DNA of 64,000 nt from Siphonodentalium dalli (GCA_032622095.1 CP136067.1:94480707-94544706); one strand, 5' to 3'. Shown: positions 36,801 to 47,099, counted from the stretch's first letter. Numbers and translations are program-made. The notes: generated by a model from the sequence alone, not told the origin.

Positions 36801-39242
36801 TATGTATACATATCATGCATATTATTTTTCAAGTTTTCCGGTGACTCAAGAGATGAAGCTCTATCTTATCAATATAAGTACCAAAAGCAATTCAAATAAA
36901 ATTAAGTAAACATAATATAATAATGTAGAATTAAACTTATTGAAAAACATAAAACCTTGAAAAGTCTTGAATGTTCATCATCAGCACTTGGAGTGATTTG
37001 TTGATTTAAGCGACAGTAATGTCAATATATGTTGCACACATAACGGCCTTTCCGTTGCGATAAAGTTGGATTTCCGAAAGATGCTGTATATGTGTTAAAA
37101 TGACATTTGAAGAGGGGATTTTTGGGAGAAAATTATTTTCTGAAGTGATCAAAGGCCGTTTTTATCTATAAAAAAGAGTCCTTCGCTCAAATGGAGCCCC
37201 CTTTCGATCGGCAAATGGGTATGTGCAATTTATACTTACGTTTATTGCTGTGGGGAAACCGTCTATCCGGTCTGAAAACTTGTTTTTATGGTGTTGTTTT
37301 GATTCTTCAGTAGTATTTATGTTCTAAAAATAGAATTTTTCGTCTTGGCGAAAGCAAGTTCCGATTATATGTTTGTACGGTATAGCCACTGTGATATTAA
37401 TTAATTGCAATGACTCTCGATGGTGAAATCATTTGTGTTTGTTTATTGCCGATCAGTGTCCTGAATCCAGATGTAAATATATACAATTGAGCATAGTTCA
37501 GATGATCTTTCTATGTAGTGGTATGGTTGATTTCTTTCTTGATTTCTCGGCGATGTTAGTAGAATGCAATTTTCTCCAGGTTGGTATAACGCCTGAGTTC
37601 TATAACATATCAGATTCACGCGCCCGAAAAAGTCCATAATATTTCCTTAAAGTGATGTGAAACGTAAATTGAACCTCAAATTGAATCACAAAATTGAGTT
37701 TCCTGTGTTGATTTGTGGGAAGAGTGAATAAAATAACCCTGATACATGAAATCCCCCAACATAATCGATTTGTACACATTATATGGCCATGTAACTAATG
37801 TTACATCGCCTTCAAGCATCCCGAATCTGTTCATCACAAACACGAACTAAAAGTAGCCAGGCTTTATTTTGCCCGCTGACATAATATAAATGTCAAGACT
37901 AATTTGTACTGGTTTCTTATGATGGCGTGCAGAGTTGAACAATGTAGTCTCATAGAGCCAGTGTCTAGTGAAAAGTTAACTACTTTTAGTATTAGCACAA
38001 TAACTCAAACAAACAACAACCGATTTAATTGATATTTGGTATAATGTTCTGTTTCAACATAACTCAAGTTCAACAAGACAGTCAATGACTGTGTAGTTGC
38101 TCACCTGGCTGTAAAGACTGAGAAGACTGGGACTCTGAAGACTACAAGACACTAACATACATACACATTCTTAATTGTCCCCCGTAAAATTTATTTTCGG
38201 GGGACTATTGTAATCAGCTCCGTCCGTCCGTGTGTGCGTCCGTCCAGAGTTATAACTCCAGTAATGATCATCCGATTTGATTGAAACTTGGTATGTAGAT
38301 GTCTCAACCTAGAACACATGTGCTCTGCAATTCTGGGTTTGATCCGATGTTCTTTTATGGAGTTATTTCCCTTTTTTCCAACATTTTTTTTACTTAGAAA
38401 ATTTCTCACTTTTTCGGTTTCCGGATGATATCTCAAGTTTTGATCCTTTAATTTAAAATACCGTTTTTATTTGTATCAGTCATATCAAGTTACAGATCAA
38501 GTTCGAATTTGAGTTTGATCCGATGATTTTTCCTAGAGTTATGGACTTTTTTCGACTTATGAAATTCAATTTTCTTCTTTTTTATTTGGTTTCCGGATGA
38601 TAACTCAAGTTTGGACTGTTCAATTGGAAATTCTGTTTTTTTTGTGGGTCGTTCATATCAAAATACAGGTCAAGTTCGAATTTGAGTTTGATCCAATGAT
38701 TTTTTCCCAGAGTTACGGCCTTTCGACTTTGAAAATTTGTTTTTTCTCATTTTCTGTATGAGGGTACCTTCATGGTGTAATCAACTCCTCCTACAGTTTT
38801 GATCGTAGATATTTTAAACTTCAGAGTATTGTTACCCACATATTGGAGATGTGCAACATGTATATAGATGACGGAAAAATTATTTCTTTACAGAATTATT
38901 AACCATTTCAACATTTTTTTAAATTTCTTTAACAAAGCCGCATCGACTTGCCACGTTTTCAGGGGACACTGTGGTCGGCCGACCTTTTATTTTCATTTAT
39001 AATCACTCGAGCAATCAAGGTAAATCACACATAAGAATGTAATAAACTTTCATAACTGAATGGGAGAATCTATTTACTAAAGAAAGGGATAAATGATTAC
39101 TGCAGAAGGTTTTTAGTTGCTATTCATTTATTTATTATTCATTTGGAATATTGTTATTTTAGCGGACATTGTTAACCTGACAAAGAAATACAAACAGGAA
39201 CATGAAGGAGCAGACGACACTGAACAAGAGGAGCATGTCTGA
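25844..39242 (+). CDS. SSBP1: Mitochondrial single-stranded DNA-binding protein (five exons seen)
   Basis: Gene assembled by eye: exons 25844-25943, 29573-29689, 34270-34357, 35528-35616 and 39163-39242, all with AG/GT borders and matching phases (1, 1, 2, 1). The joined frame of about 157 codons has no internal stop. Motifs align with animal mtSSB in order: QIHLLGRCGKD, then RTQWHRIAVFKPPLREK (human TTWHRISVFRPGLRD), DRLFVTGMLQYSEFMDKNN (human SRIYLEGKIDYGEYMDKNN), and a short acidic C-terminus. Usual length is about 145-150 residues. The protein coats single-stranded mitochondrial DNA as an OB-fold tetramer during replication. The start is uncertain: either ATG 25865 in the first seen exon or an unplaced upstream exon, since an in-frame TGA lies just before the acceptor. 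Introns hold many transposons, which explains the 13-kb span. Confidence 0.85.
26670..27068. mobile_element. Palindromic hAT-like MITE, ~400 bp
   Basis: CAAGCCTGAGATTAG...TTAGT(G)TTAG-type ends and the GAATGAGGTCCCCAGAGG stems (26703-26748, 26948-27033). Same internal 210-bp middle as the 24917 copy, but reversed. In the mtSSB intron A-B. Confidence 0.65.
27700..28836 (+). mobile_element. hAT transposon, decayed, 1137 bp
   Basis: Ends CAGTGTTCGCCCTGCC and GGCCAGGGCGAACACTG are inverted. The 8-mer ACCTCCAG duplicates on both sides (27692-27699 and 28837-28844), the hAT signature. Internally deleted; a transposase C-terminus remains. Lies in the mtSSB intron A-B on the same strand as the gene. 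Confidence 0.85.
28235..28650 (+). pseudogene. hAT transposase C-terminal remnant
   Basis: FVSVLVDNLKSRFADDEDLE (about 28250-28310) is followed after stops and frame changes by FPIVSNLAAIQHCVPVS and TVNCEQAFSTQNLIKRS (about 28530-28625). The latter is the hAT dimerisation-domain pattern (VPxSxxxxERxFSxxxLIKxxxRNRL). The catalytic core and BED finger are missing. Confidence 0.75.
29270..29523. mobile_element. Palindromic hAT-like MITE, 254 bp, 8-bp TSD
   Basis: Ends CAAGCCTTGAAATAG and CTATTTCAAGGCTTG, flanked by CCAGTAAT on both sides (29262-29269, 29524-29531). Contains two adjacent stem structures with GAATGAGG(T)CCCCAGAGG arms. It ends 49 bp before mtSSB exon B. Confidence 0.85.
29573..29689 (+). 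CDS. SSBP1: mtSSB exon B (OB-fold start)
   Basis: Acceptor TTTTTCTTACAG, donor GAAG|GTATTG. Encodes YNQIHLLGRCGKDSEVRG and FPMATSTSFLNQE, matching human NRVHLLGRVGQDPVLRQ and FSLATNEMW. Begins and ends in phase 1. Confidence 0.85.
29965..30920. mobile_element. piggyBac-like element, TTAA-flanked, ~950 bp
   Basis: TTAACCCTTTACCCAACA at 29965-29982 is exactly inverted at 30903-30920. TTAA targets and CCC/GGG termini match piggyBac. Inside lie an ATGCATTCTCTTATATATGC palindrome (29995-30062) and a C homopolymer (about 30779-30815). A minus-strand open frame (30201-30467) is unrecognised. Confidence 0.7.
31150..31358. mobile_element. piggyBac-like palindromic MITE (copy 1)
   Basis: TTAA, CCCTTTCAGTGCCAAGTCCG ... 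inverted ... GGG, TTAA. The 209-bp body is an almost perfect palindrome centred on GAGCTCTAAGAGCTC. Identical family copies at 47100-47304 and 53418-53624. Confidence 0.8.
32182..32353. mobile_element. Tc1/mariner-like palindromic MITE (copy 1)
   Basis: CAGTAATGCTCTAATTAATC ends, TA on both sides (32180-32181, 32354-32355), near-perfect 172-bp palindrome. Copies: 39273-39484 and a broken one at 62026-62135. Confidence 0.75.
32360..32990. other. mtSSB intron sequence, nothing recognised
   Basis: AT-rich intron. Contains one dispersed repeat end (GATCATGCCATGAATCTCTACTC at 32592). No exon-like stretch. Confidence 0.4.
33040..33300. repeat. Cluster of three ATGCATTCTCTTATATATGC palindromes
   Basis: Palindromes at about 33042-33112 (decayed), 33142-33208 and 33234-33296, linked by TTACCTTGACCTTGTAAGCC-type spacers. 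The left flank CCTTCCATGACTGGAGCTTC is the end text of the family's TTAA-bounded carriers. Confidence 0.7.
33598..33748. mobile_element. Palindromic hAT-like MITE, 151 bp, 8-bp TSD
   Basis: CAAGCCTTGAAATAG ... CTATTTCAAGGCTTG with GTCACTGC on both sides (33590-33597, 33749-33756). Almost the whole element folds on itself. In the mtSSB intron B-C. Confidence 0.85.
33913..34110. mobile_element. piggyBac-like MITE carrying the ATGCATTCTC palindrome text
   Basis: TTAA on both sides (33909-33912, 34111-34114), CCCTTCTGCGATTGCAGC and CTCCCGTCATGAAAGGG ends, decayed inner palindrome. The same carrier ends are seen at 44173-44366 (CCATCCATGACGGG ... CAGTCATGGAAGA, TTAA both sides). Confidence 0.6.
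34270..34357 (+). CDS. SSBP1: mtSSB exon C (WHR motif)
   Basis: Acceptor CATTCTTTTATAG, donor AAAGG|GTTGGT. Encodes YEPRTQWHRIAVFKPPLREK and VAVNIRKG, the most conserved mtSSB strand. Ends in phase 2, completed by T of exon D to give Gly. Confidence 0.9.
34370..35460. other. mtSSB intron C-D sequence
   Basis: AT-rich intron. A stretch near 34490-34720 (GGTACATAATCCAATTTGATGGTCCCC onward) is the inverted counterpart of text at 46325-46625 and 52640-52930, so part of it is an old dispersed repeat. No further coding segment. Confidence 0.45.
35463..35550 (+). repeat. Tandem duplication of splice acceptor and exon start
   Basis: TGTTGTATTTTTTCCCCACACTGACCGTCTG (first 20: TGTTGTATTTTTTCCCCACA) at 35463 repeats at 35506 with CCCACAG. 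The upstream copy reads CACAC instead of CACAG and has lost one G of GACCGGCATG, so it lacks the AG and the frame. Confidence 0.85.
35528..35616 (+). CDS. SSBP1: mtSSB exon D (central OB strands)
   Basis: Acceptor TATTTTTTTTCCCACAG, donor GCAA|GTATGT. Encodes DRLFVTGMLQYSEFMDKNN and YVQKSAAIIA, matching the human exon SRIYLEGKIDYGEYMDKNN. An incomplete duplicate of its acceptor and first bases lies immediately upstream. Confidence 0.9.
35617..35868 (+). repeat. Minisatellite, ~43-bp unit, 6 copies
   Basis: AGCTAGTATGTATGAGATCA + ATAGACAATAGTTTAATAAT repeats start right at the donor of mtSSB exon D, so the donor motif GTATGTATGA is repeated in each unit. Confidence 0.85.
35869..37660 (+). repeat. 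Dispersed repeat split by the CACAGTG element
   Basis: The left part (GATCTTGCTCAAAGTGG, TCCAAATTGACAA) and right part (CAATGACTCTCGATGG, ATGTTAGTAGAATGCAA, AAGTCCATAATATTT) match 63120-63430 in the same order and strand. Confidence 0.75.
35992..37393. mobile_element. Transib-like long-TIR element, CACAGTG termini
   Basis: 1402 bp. Termini CACAGTGGCTAAACCGTAC and (complement of the right end) CACAGTGGCTATACCGTAC. Arms about 363 and 379 bp (35992-36354, 37015-37393) around a 660-bp centre. ATATT duplicates on both sides (35987-35991, 37394-37398). Transib and RAG-related transposons have CAC-starting ends and 5-bp duplications. No transposase is recognisable in the centre. It interrupts a dispersed repeat whose unoccupied relative is at 63120-63430. 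In the last mtSSB intron. Confidence 0.7.
37661..38174. other. mtSSB last-intron sequence, nothing recognised
   Basis: AT-rich, no repeat family or exon identified. Confidence 0.4.
38175..38985 (+). mobile_element. Satellite-cored element B (pearl/HINE-like)
   Basis: Terminal hairpin 38177-38205 (GTCCCCCG arms), CCGTCCGTCCGTGTGTGCG segment (38220-38238), then about three 176-bp units marked by TTTGATCCGATG at 38338, 38514 and 38688. The right side has GGGGACA near 38962. It shares the phrase ATTTGATTGAAACTTGGTAT with element C. In the last mtSSB intron, 180 bp before exon E. Confidence 0.6.
39163..39242 (+). CDS. SSBP1: mtSSB exon E (C-terminus and stop)
   Basis: Acceptor TGTTATTTTAG. Encodes DIVNLTKKYKQEHEGADD and TEQEEHV, then TGA (39240-39242). 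The family ends in a short charged tail after (A)DNIIFL. The 3' UTR runs directly into a palindromic MITE at 39273. Confidence 0.8.
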
Positions 39243-39272
39243 CAGACAAAGGCTTCATCCGGTGTGATTATA

Positions 39273-39484
39273 CAGTAATGCCATAATTAATCGACTCCTT
39301 AACCACAGCAGAATTATGGGTAACTTTCAGGATTTAGTCAGAAATATGGCTTGTTGCCATTCATAAGAAAGCTCTCAGTGAGAGCTTTCCGATGAATGGC
39401 AACAAGCCATATTTCCGACTAAATCCTGAAAAGTTACCCATAATTCTGCTGTGGTTAAGGAGTCGATTATTTAGGGCATTACTG
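39273..39484. mobile_element. Tc1/mariner-like palindromic MITE (copy 2)
   Basis: CAGTAATGCC ends, TA at 39271-39272 and 39485-39486, long stem with a GAGAGCTTTCC loop region. Lies 30 bp after the mtSSB stop, so it may be part of the 3' UTR. Confidence 0.75.
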
Positions 39485-39489
39485 TAAGT

Positions 39490-40345
39490 CAGGGATAAGT
39501 AATATATCACTTCAAATAGTGCAGACACACGGGTCACTCCAGGTATGGATATAAGTTCTGGAGAAGTGACCTATTTCTTCTTGGATTTGTCTGCTGTGAA
39601 TATAAGTCTGGGATATTAAAGTGAACTTTTCCTCAGAGATCAGAGACAGGATATAGACACACAGTTTGGATGTATGTTTTGGATATTAAAGTGAAACAGG
39701 GTATGTTTGGATATTTCCAATAAGACACACCTGGTATGGATTTAAATTCTAGATATTGGATATAAGTTCTGGATATTAAAGTGAAACAGCGATAGACACC
39801 CCCCCCCCCCCCCCCCCCCCCAGTATGAAATATGTTATGGTGAAAATACAGACAAACAAACATAATAGAAAGTTGAGAGATATGATTTAAGTTTTCATTA
39901 AATTTTATATAGTTTTCTATCTGCCACTTGGATGATTTTGTTTGTTATGTCTTTTGTGACTCCTTGTGGATTTGTAAACTTGTCTTCTGGAATTTGTCCA
40001 AGTGAACGTTCAGACGACCACGATTCAAACGTTTTCCAGGGTATTATCCGGTAGTTGGACTGCGCATGCTCACCACAAGATCGTGAGTATAAAATTAATC
40101 TCAAGCACTGCCCCATTCCTCCACTTAAGATTGAATCGTGGTCATCTGAATGTTCACTAATTTTTTCCACTGTCATGATGCGTGTCTCTTTCTAGATCAT
40201 GCCATGAATCTCTACTCTGGCTACGCCTGTAGATATCATACTCCAACAATTCAAAACTGGGGAACTTTTTGATGATCTGATGGGGAACTGTGTATATCAT
40301 TGAAAAAACAATGCAGGTAATATATTTCTTAGTTAATAACTGTTC
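39490..40345. other. Downstream of mtSSB, repeats and homopolymer
   Basis: GGATATAAGTTCTGGATATT-type short repeats (39540-39800) and a C run (39799-39820). No exon; the small minus-strand frame at 39898-40176 is unrecognised. Confidence 0.4.
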
Positions 40346-40350
40346 CTTAA

Positions 40351-42815
40351 AGGCCTACTTAATTTCCGTACCCCCAGATCACATTATATAAACTATATAC
40401 CATTTGAAAGAGGAAGCTCCAAAACATAGAGGATATCCACACTTTTTCAGTTGATATGGGTTATATCTCATGAGTGATGACAAAACATTGAATTTCCACG
40501 AGTGGCTTTAGCCACGAGTGGAAATTCAAATGTTTTGTCATCACGAATGAGATTTAACCCATATCCACTGAAAAAGTGTGGATATTCTGTTTATTGTATA
40601 CTTTAGTTACTTGCCTATGGCCCCCAATGAATGTCAATACATCAGAAATTTCAAGCTGATATCACTCACTAGTGGGATATCACTTATATCTCACTGCTAA
40701 AACCTTATAATTCATGGGCAAGTATATAATAAATTGTATTATCTTACAATATAGCTATATTTCATCAAATACACGCGAAAACGACTAGGCGGTTTCCGAT
40801 CTTGTATCCTGGATGGCAACAAGGATATCTTCGATGGCAACAGCTGGTGCACGTGCGTTTCGACAACTGGCTTGTTTTCAAAACAAAACGTCTAAATAAC
40901 CAACTAAAAGTCGTAAAATAATATACTTGTGTGCTACGAATGTAAAATAATCAATAATTAGTTCAATATAGTTGACAAAATGTGGAGACAGGGCCCAACA
41001 AGCTCAAAATAACCACCCAAAAATGGAAATCGAAAAAGTAACGAAGTTTACACATTGTTAACAGCGCGAACGAATACGGACTATTTTGACAATTTCTATT
41101 TTAGCGAAGTAGGGAATTCCCCGAAATTCAGTACGGTCTTGATCAAAAGCTACTGAACGCATTTTTTATTCGATAAAATACAGAAGGGAAAATAAAATTA
41201 ATTTTATCTTATGTTAAGGATATAAAACAGAATACTTACGAAAAGTCCGTGATTTATTGCATTTCCTCTAAATGAAGTTAAATGGGTTATTTTAGTGCGG
41301 GTCAGAACTCGATTGTCGAAGTGTCGGAAAGTTCAAAATTCACCAAAACTCTGAATGGACAGTCATCTCCGGCAATGCCTCTCGCCAACACTATCACTAT
41401 CCAAGGAGATTGCACCATAAAGTAATACAATTATCCTGTTAAAAGTGACAATTATGTCGAACATATGAAACGAAAATATCGTCGCCTCTTCATTGAATCG
41501 GATTCCAGCCAAAGTGAATTTGAATAGTGATGTGAATTTCTCAGAATTTGACTTATCACAACGGGTCACAACGTCGCGTGCTGGGAATATTGTGTACTTT
41601 GTGTGTTGCGCGTAATAAAATAGTTCCTGTTTTAAATTGAGTTTTATTGCATTTATATGGGACGAATTGTAAGATAAATTGGTTATCATCACCCTGTGTG
41701 TTTCTGAGATCCGTATTCAAGTCCCGCTGCCTTCTCTGGGCTGTCTATCGACTCGTCCTACGGACTCGTCGATAGACTGCCCAGAGAAGGCAGCTCGACT
41801 TGAATACGGATCTCAGAAACACACATGGTGGTGATAACCTATATTTATCTTAATTGGTGTAATAAACTGTGAACATGTTGTTTTTGTTGAGGTACCGACA
41901 TATTTTTGTGCTTAAGTTTCATCTGGATCGTAGTGCAAAGTGTATTATTTTCATTGGATGGGGAATAACTCTACATCTTAAAATATAAAGTTATTCCCCT
42001 TCCATTGAAAATTAATAAAAAGTTAGAATTTTGTTGCATTCTTGGAGCCACAACAGGAGAAATGTTTTCTATCATTTCAGCTATTTTCTATTACTCTATG
42101 GGCATCTGCTGAGACACAGATGTTCCAAATGGTGATGAATTATAGTATTTGAATCATATTTTATGGCATAGATTGTTATTAAAGGGGTACTGTATGCCAT
42201 TTTCAATAAATTCCCGGTGATAACAATGATCTAATATCGATAATGTATAGAAAACTAAGTAATTTGAGTCAAAGATGTATTCTGTAAACGTTCAGGTTAA
42301 TAGGTTATCTTAAAATCAAAGTTAATAATTTGATATAAATTTAATTTATGGCTGGAGTCATAAATTAAATTATGAATATCCATGTACAAGACGTAATCAA
42401 AATAATTCTCCGATAGTGGATTGGGCAAAGCGTGGCACACATGATCGTGTAAAAAATTATGTTGATACTGGGCGTAAACTCAAGCCACTCACTGACTTGT
42501 GACTATACAATGACTTAATGAGTATCTGGGACTATTATGCATATAATATAACATTTATTTGATACATTTGTTTGAAAACTGTCCAAAAATTACTCGACAA
42601 CGACAATTGGTACTTTCGCATTCCGGCTAATCTGCCATCCGTAACATTACTTCGTACTCAACAGACTTTCAAATAATGGAAATCTGGTTACCTTATTCTA
42701 CAATTCAGAGACTAAAGACACCAACAACAACATTTGGGTACCGTACAGTATCCCTTTAATACTGCATATCAAGGCACTATAAAAAATAATCGGTGACTTG
42801 AAAATTAAATGGGCC
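40351..42815. mobile_element. TTAA-flanked AGGCC element, 2.5 kb, with nested element
   Basis: Left end AGGCCTACTTAATTTCCG after TTAA (40347-40350). The right end GAAAATTAAATGGGCC before TTAA (42816-42819) matches the element 63441-63925. It contains two further long palindromes (40430-40588, CACACTTTTTCAG arms; 41693-41824, GTTTCTGAGATCCGTATTCA arms) and a nested 573-bp element. TTAA targets suggest the Kolobok or piggyBac group. No clear transposase; a 109-codon minus frame at 41363-41692 is unrecognised. Confidence 0.6.
42183..42755. mobile_element. Kolobok-like TTAA MITE (copy 1)
   Basis: AGGGGTACTGTA and GTACAGTATCCCT ends with TTAA on both sides. Inserted in the 40351-42815 element; the interrupted text (GATTGTTATT / ACTGCATATCAAG) is continuous in the relative near 63500. 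Copies at 48291-48858 (by segmental duplication) and 59812-60404 (opposite orientation). Confidence 0.75.
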
Positions 42816-44172
42816 TTAAATGTATTTCACTGTAGGTGAAGGTTCTAGCTCAAGATTGCATGATATCAGTGACTTTAATGAGTGATTTTGCTTTGGGTCA
42901 CTTACAATCATGGAATTTTCCTGGGTAATCAATTCAATGTTTATTGGGTTATCGGCTCACAATATTCACAAAAATCATGCAATCTTGAGCTGGGGTCACC
43001 ATGCTATGAAATGGATTTTTAAGGAACAAGTATTAACAAAGAAATATAAGCTATGCATTGTTTGTTCAATGTTATAATGTTCCCCATCAGGATATTGAAA
43101 TGTTACCATGTTTAGAACCTGTGGAATATGATATCTACAGGCGTAGTAGAGATTCATGACATGATCTGGTCTCTTCCTAGATAGCTAGTTCATTTGAGCA
43201 ATCAGCCAAAAGCCAATTTTCTTTTACAAAACTCTTTTCAGTCAACAGCTTCTATCTAATGGTCATTTATTTAATGTTGATTTATGCACACTAGGAGAAG
43301 TAGACCAAATCTTCTCTGTCCACCGCAGCTTGGGATATCGGTCAGTCCACCGCAGCTTGGGATATCGGTTGGGTTGATGCTGTTTTTGGACCTAGTCCCC
43401 TTCTGTTACTCTTCTATAAACGACTTTAATTTAAAAGATGTACTACATGTACAAGTGGAGCCTGGGAATTCACGTGAACCCATGAATGTGATTAATCATC
43501 TGACATGTCCACGATTAATCTGTCTTCAAAATGATATATCTATAAACACTTACCGGTACCTTGATAGAAAAAGGTAAAGTGATGGTATGATCGTTTAATG
43601 TATTGTTTACATGCATTTTCTGTTTGGGTGACAAATCAAAATTCTCTGGAAAACAAGGGTTTGTTTACTTATAAATCTCGTTACTTTGACATTTTACGAA
43701 CCTCTGATATACGCATAATTGTTATCAACTTGCTTGGGAAAAGTTGCCCTGTGTTCATATACGCAAACCATCCATTTTACCTAATCCAAAGACATACAAG
43801 CAAGATAACTCCCGCCCACAATTCTGGGCGCAGTGTCCATTATAGAAGAGTAACGTGAGGGGACTCTGTCCAAAAACAGCATCAACCCAACCGATAGCGC
43901 AAGCTGCTGTGGACCGAGCAGACTTGGTCTATAGGAGAAGCTGAGAGACCCCACACTCCATTGGAATATGCATAGCCTTATTTGTTATTTCGTATTTGTT
44001 TTCATAAATGTAAAAACTTGTACATATACATATATATGTTATCGCAAGCTTAATTAATAAAATTACATTAAGATTTATCCTTTTTATACCTTTTTATACC
44101 ACTTCATATTTTCTGAGAGGCTGTTTGCCATTTTGTGTACTTGTTGATTGTGTAGTTGTTTGTAAGCATTAA

Positions 44173-44650
44173 TCCATCCATGACGGGATTAAAGATCCTG
44201 TGCCAGTGCATTCTTTTTATATATGCGAGCCTCCCATATCAGAGATTGCACTGTCAATGCGAATTATCTTTTTATGCGAGGCTCCTTATTGGAGACTCGC
44301 ATATATAAGAGAATGTATTGGCACAGGGTTTTCATAAAATTTCAGGAATCTCCAGTCATGGAAGAGTTAACCCATTTGATGATGTCAACATCTCACTTGT
44401 TCTACATAAACTGATGGCCAATAAACAGGAGTCCAGATCTGTGTATTATCCATTTAATGACTGGAGCTTCCTGCAATTTTGCGAAAACCCTGTGCCAATG
44501 CATTCTCTTATATATGCGGGTGCCTCGCATATATAAGAGAATGCATTGGCCTAACAATATTTACCTTAAAGTTGTAAGCCAGTGCATTCTCTTATAAATG
44601 CGAGGCTCCCTATGGGAGACACATATATATAAGAGAATGCACTGGCACAT
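44173..44650. repeat. ATGCATTCTCTTATATATGC palindrome cluster, unit 1
   Basis: Three stem structures at about 44207-44325, 44497-44548 and 44579-44645. The first is bounded by TTAA carrier ends. Unit 2 repeats the first two at 50315-50435 and 50605-50660; its third is cut at 50715. Confidence 0.7.
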
Positions 44651-46174
44651 AAGTTTTAATGCTGCACCAGCGCAGCTCCCGTTATCAAATTGATAATCAT
44701 CCTTTAGTATGATGAGAAGCTGTCAGGGATATGGATAGAGGCTCTCTGTTGGGGTGGGGTGTCCACCTGCAAATTCCTAACAGCCCCACCCACCCTTCAA
44801 TAAAATGAACCTCCCAAGTTCACAAAAATCCATTTGCCCCTTCCCCCTTGGGTTGGCATTTACCAAGTGTTACCAAGATTTCCAACTTGGAAATTTGAGA
44901 CACCCCCCATAAAGTTGGGAAATTTGTAACTGATGGCAATTTCGGTCCAAAATTTTGACAAAAAATTGGAAATTAAGCTGTCGACGGTTGGTTTATAAAC
45001 ATCAAATTTCCCACTAAATATTGGTAGGAAAATCAAATATTGAGAACAATTTCAACTTATTTCTGGTGTGAAATTTTCAACTGATGTTGTGTCAGGCATG
45101 AAATGTCTATTTTGAAAACTACTCCCCTACATACTGAGGTGGATCATCTTTCAGATTTCACACAAACTATTGGAAAGACACCAGATCAGATGGATATGAT
45201 GGGTTACCATGCCGTGTAATCAGACTACTCAGCACTGAGAACAAAGTCAGCCCGGAATGCCAATTTGTCGCTACAGAAACATGCATATTTTTAGGACCTA
45301 AAAGGACCTATTTTCGATGGCTGTTCTAAACTACTAAATATGGTGACTAATTAGCAGATTTCATCTATGTGCGATTTTTTCATTTAATATTTTGAGAAGT
45401 TTGATGTCATTATTCCGAGCTTAGTAGCTTTGTTAACTAAAAACTTTATCACAAATTCCTCCTTCCGATTCTGGGAGAGATAATGTGATCGCTGATGCCT
45501 GCTTCTTTTCGTACAAATCAGTAACCGTCTACCACACCTTCCCCTCTTCAATCCATGTACTATACGGCTTTGACTGATTCCATAAAAATCGGTAGAATTT
45601 TGAACTCGGAAGCTATTTTTGTTTTTCAAACAAAGTCGAAGTAAGTCACGCAAAAACCTCGCTCTGCTACCGCGTAAAGTTAGGTAACAGAGCTTACATA
45701 TTCATGATTGTGTTGAGTCCCTGGATCGCATATCTTTGCTCGCTGATACTGATAGATTACTGATATCACATCGTTAGTTCATTTTATTCATTCACTCCTT
45801 CTCCACAAATAGCTCACAACCACCGCTCAAAGTTTTTGTGATCGTACATCACCTCCTGTCAGCCATCACACCTGATGTGTCATATAAACTGTAGCTATTA
45901 ACAAATTACAGGAATATGTATATGAAAAAGGACCATAGGCCGATAACTTGGTACAAATTAAGATGTTGAAGTAATCGCATAATAGTACTACAACAGCACC
46001 AAAGAAATAAATTACTTGAAACTGATAATAATTATATCAACAAACATCGCTAATCTCATAGTAAGTTCAAATATTTTAGTCTAAATATATTTTCAGAATA
46101 TATTCAAATGCTTTAACCTTACCAATGTTTAAAGTCAGGTTTGATCAAACTTTGTTATCTTATTTAAATTAATT
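44650..46174. other. Unit 1-specific centre
   Basis: Not shared with unit 2. No recognisable exon. Contains TTCCAACTTGGAAATTTG-type text related to 2990-3060 and 51700-51920. A minus-strand frame at 45384-45653 is Arg-rich but unassigned. Confidence 0.4.
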
Positions 46175-46735
46175 GGACTTTTATCTGTAATGCTACTGTA
46201 GCTATTATGTTTACATAACAATGGTTAACAATGGTTAAAGATGCATAATCAGAATTAACGCTCGCAAATTACAATTTCCTTGGCTTTCGGAGGTAAAAGA
46301 TATTTGATTCGAGTCAAGGAACTCAACCATCAAAGCTCAAGAGTGATCAGACATCGATTTTTGAAATCTATATTTTTTTACCACCGATAATTGTAGTGGC
46401 CCAGTAAAAAGTCAATGAGAAGACGGTCTCGGACCAAATTGTGGCTTAAGATGGATAACTCTAAAATCAAATAACGGGTTTCGGGCTATTTTATATTATA
46501 GTTGACCATGGTTAGCATTATTTTTGGGCAATTAATCAATTCTGATAACTGAAGCGGCATTTAAAAAAAAAAAATTAGGAATCTGATGATATGGGGACCA
46601 TCAAATCGGATTGTGTACCTTTAAAATATGTGAAAAGTCAATCTACGTTTTCATTGACTTCATGATAGTTGTTTTACCAACTTTTATGTTATTTCTCATG
46701 AACCCAGTTCGAAGGCCTTTAGTCCCTTTGAAACA

Positions 46736-47036
46736 AGTCTGAGTTTAGTGTGGCTGTCATCTGCAGAATGAGGTCCCCAGAGGGTGAAATTAGCGACGCT
46801 ATCCCGCACAGTGGCCTAGTTTGCCAATTTGGGGATATAGAGAATGTAAACTAGAAAAGAAATAGAATCTATAGAAATTTGATAAGAAGGAAACTTTCCA
46901 GAGAAGATGAGGCCAAAGCAGAATGAGGTCCCCAGAGGGTGAATTTAGTGATGCTAGCCTGCTATGCGGGATAGCGTCACTAAATTCACCCTCTGGGGAC
47001 CTCATTCTGCAAATGACAGGCACCTTAGTCTCAGGC
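46736..47036. mobile_element. Palindromic hAT-like MITE, unit 1 copy
   Basis: CTGAGTTTAGTGTGGCTGTCAT to CAGGCACCTTAGTCTCAGGC, with half a stem at 46769-46815 and a full stem at 46920-47013. A smaller copy lies at 48037-48165. The unit 2 twin is 53054-53355, with a smaller one at 54360-54455. Confidence 0.7.
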
Positions 47037-47099
47037 CTGCTTTGAAGCTATGTACAGTTGATGTTGTAAGCAGTTTCAGCGGGACTGAGACTTGTTTAA

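Noticed and set aside
45384-45653. Arg-rich 89-codon minus frame as a LINE endonuclease piece
   Set aside because: No catalytic block could be aligned; resemblance too vague.
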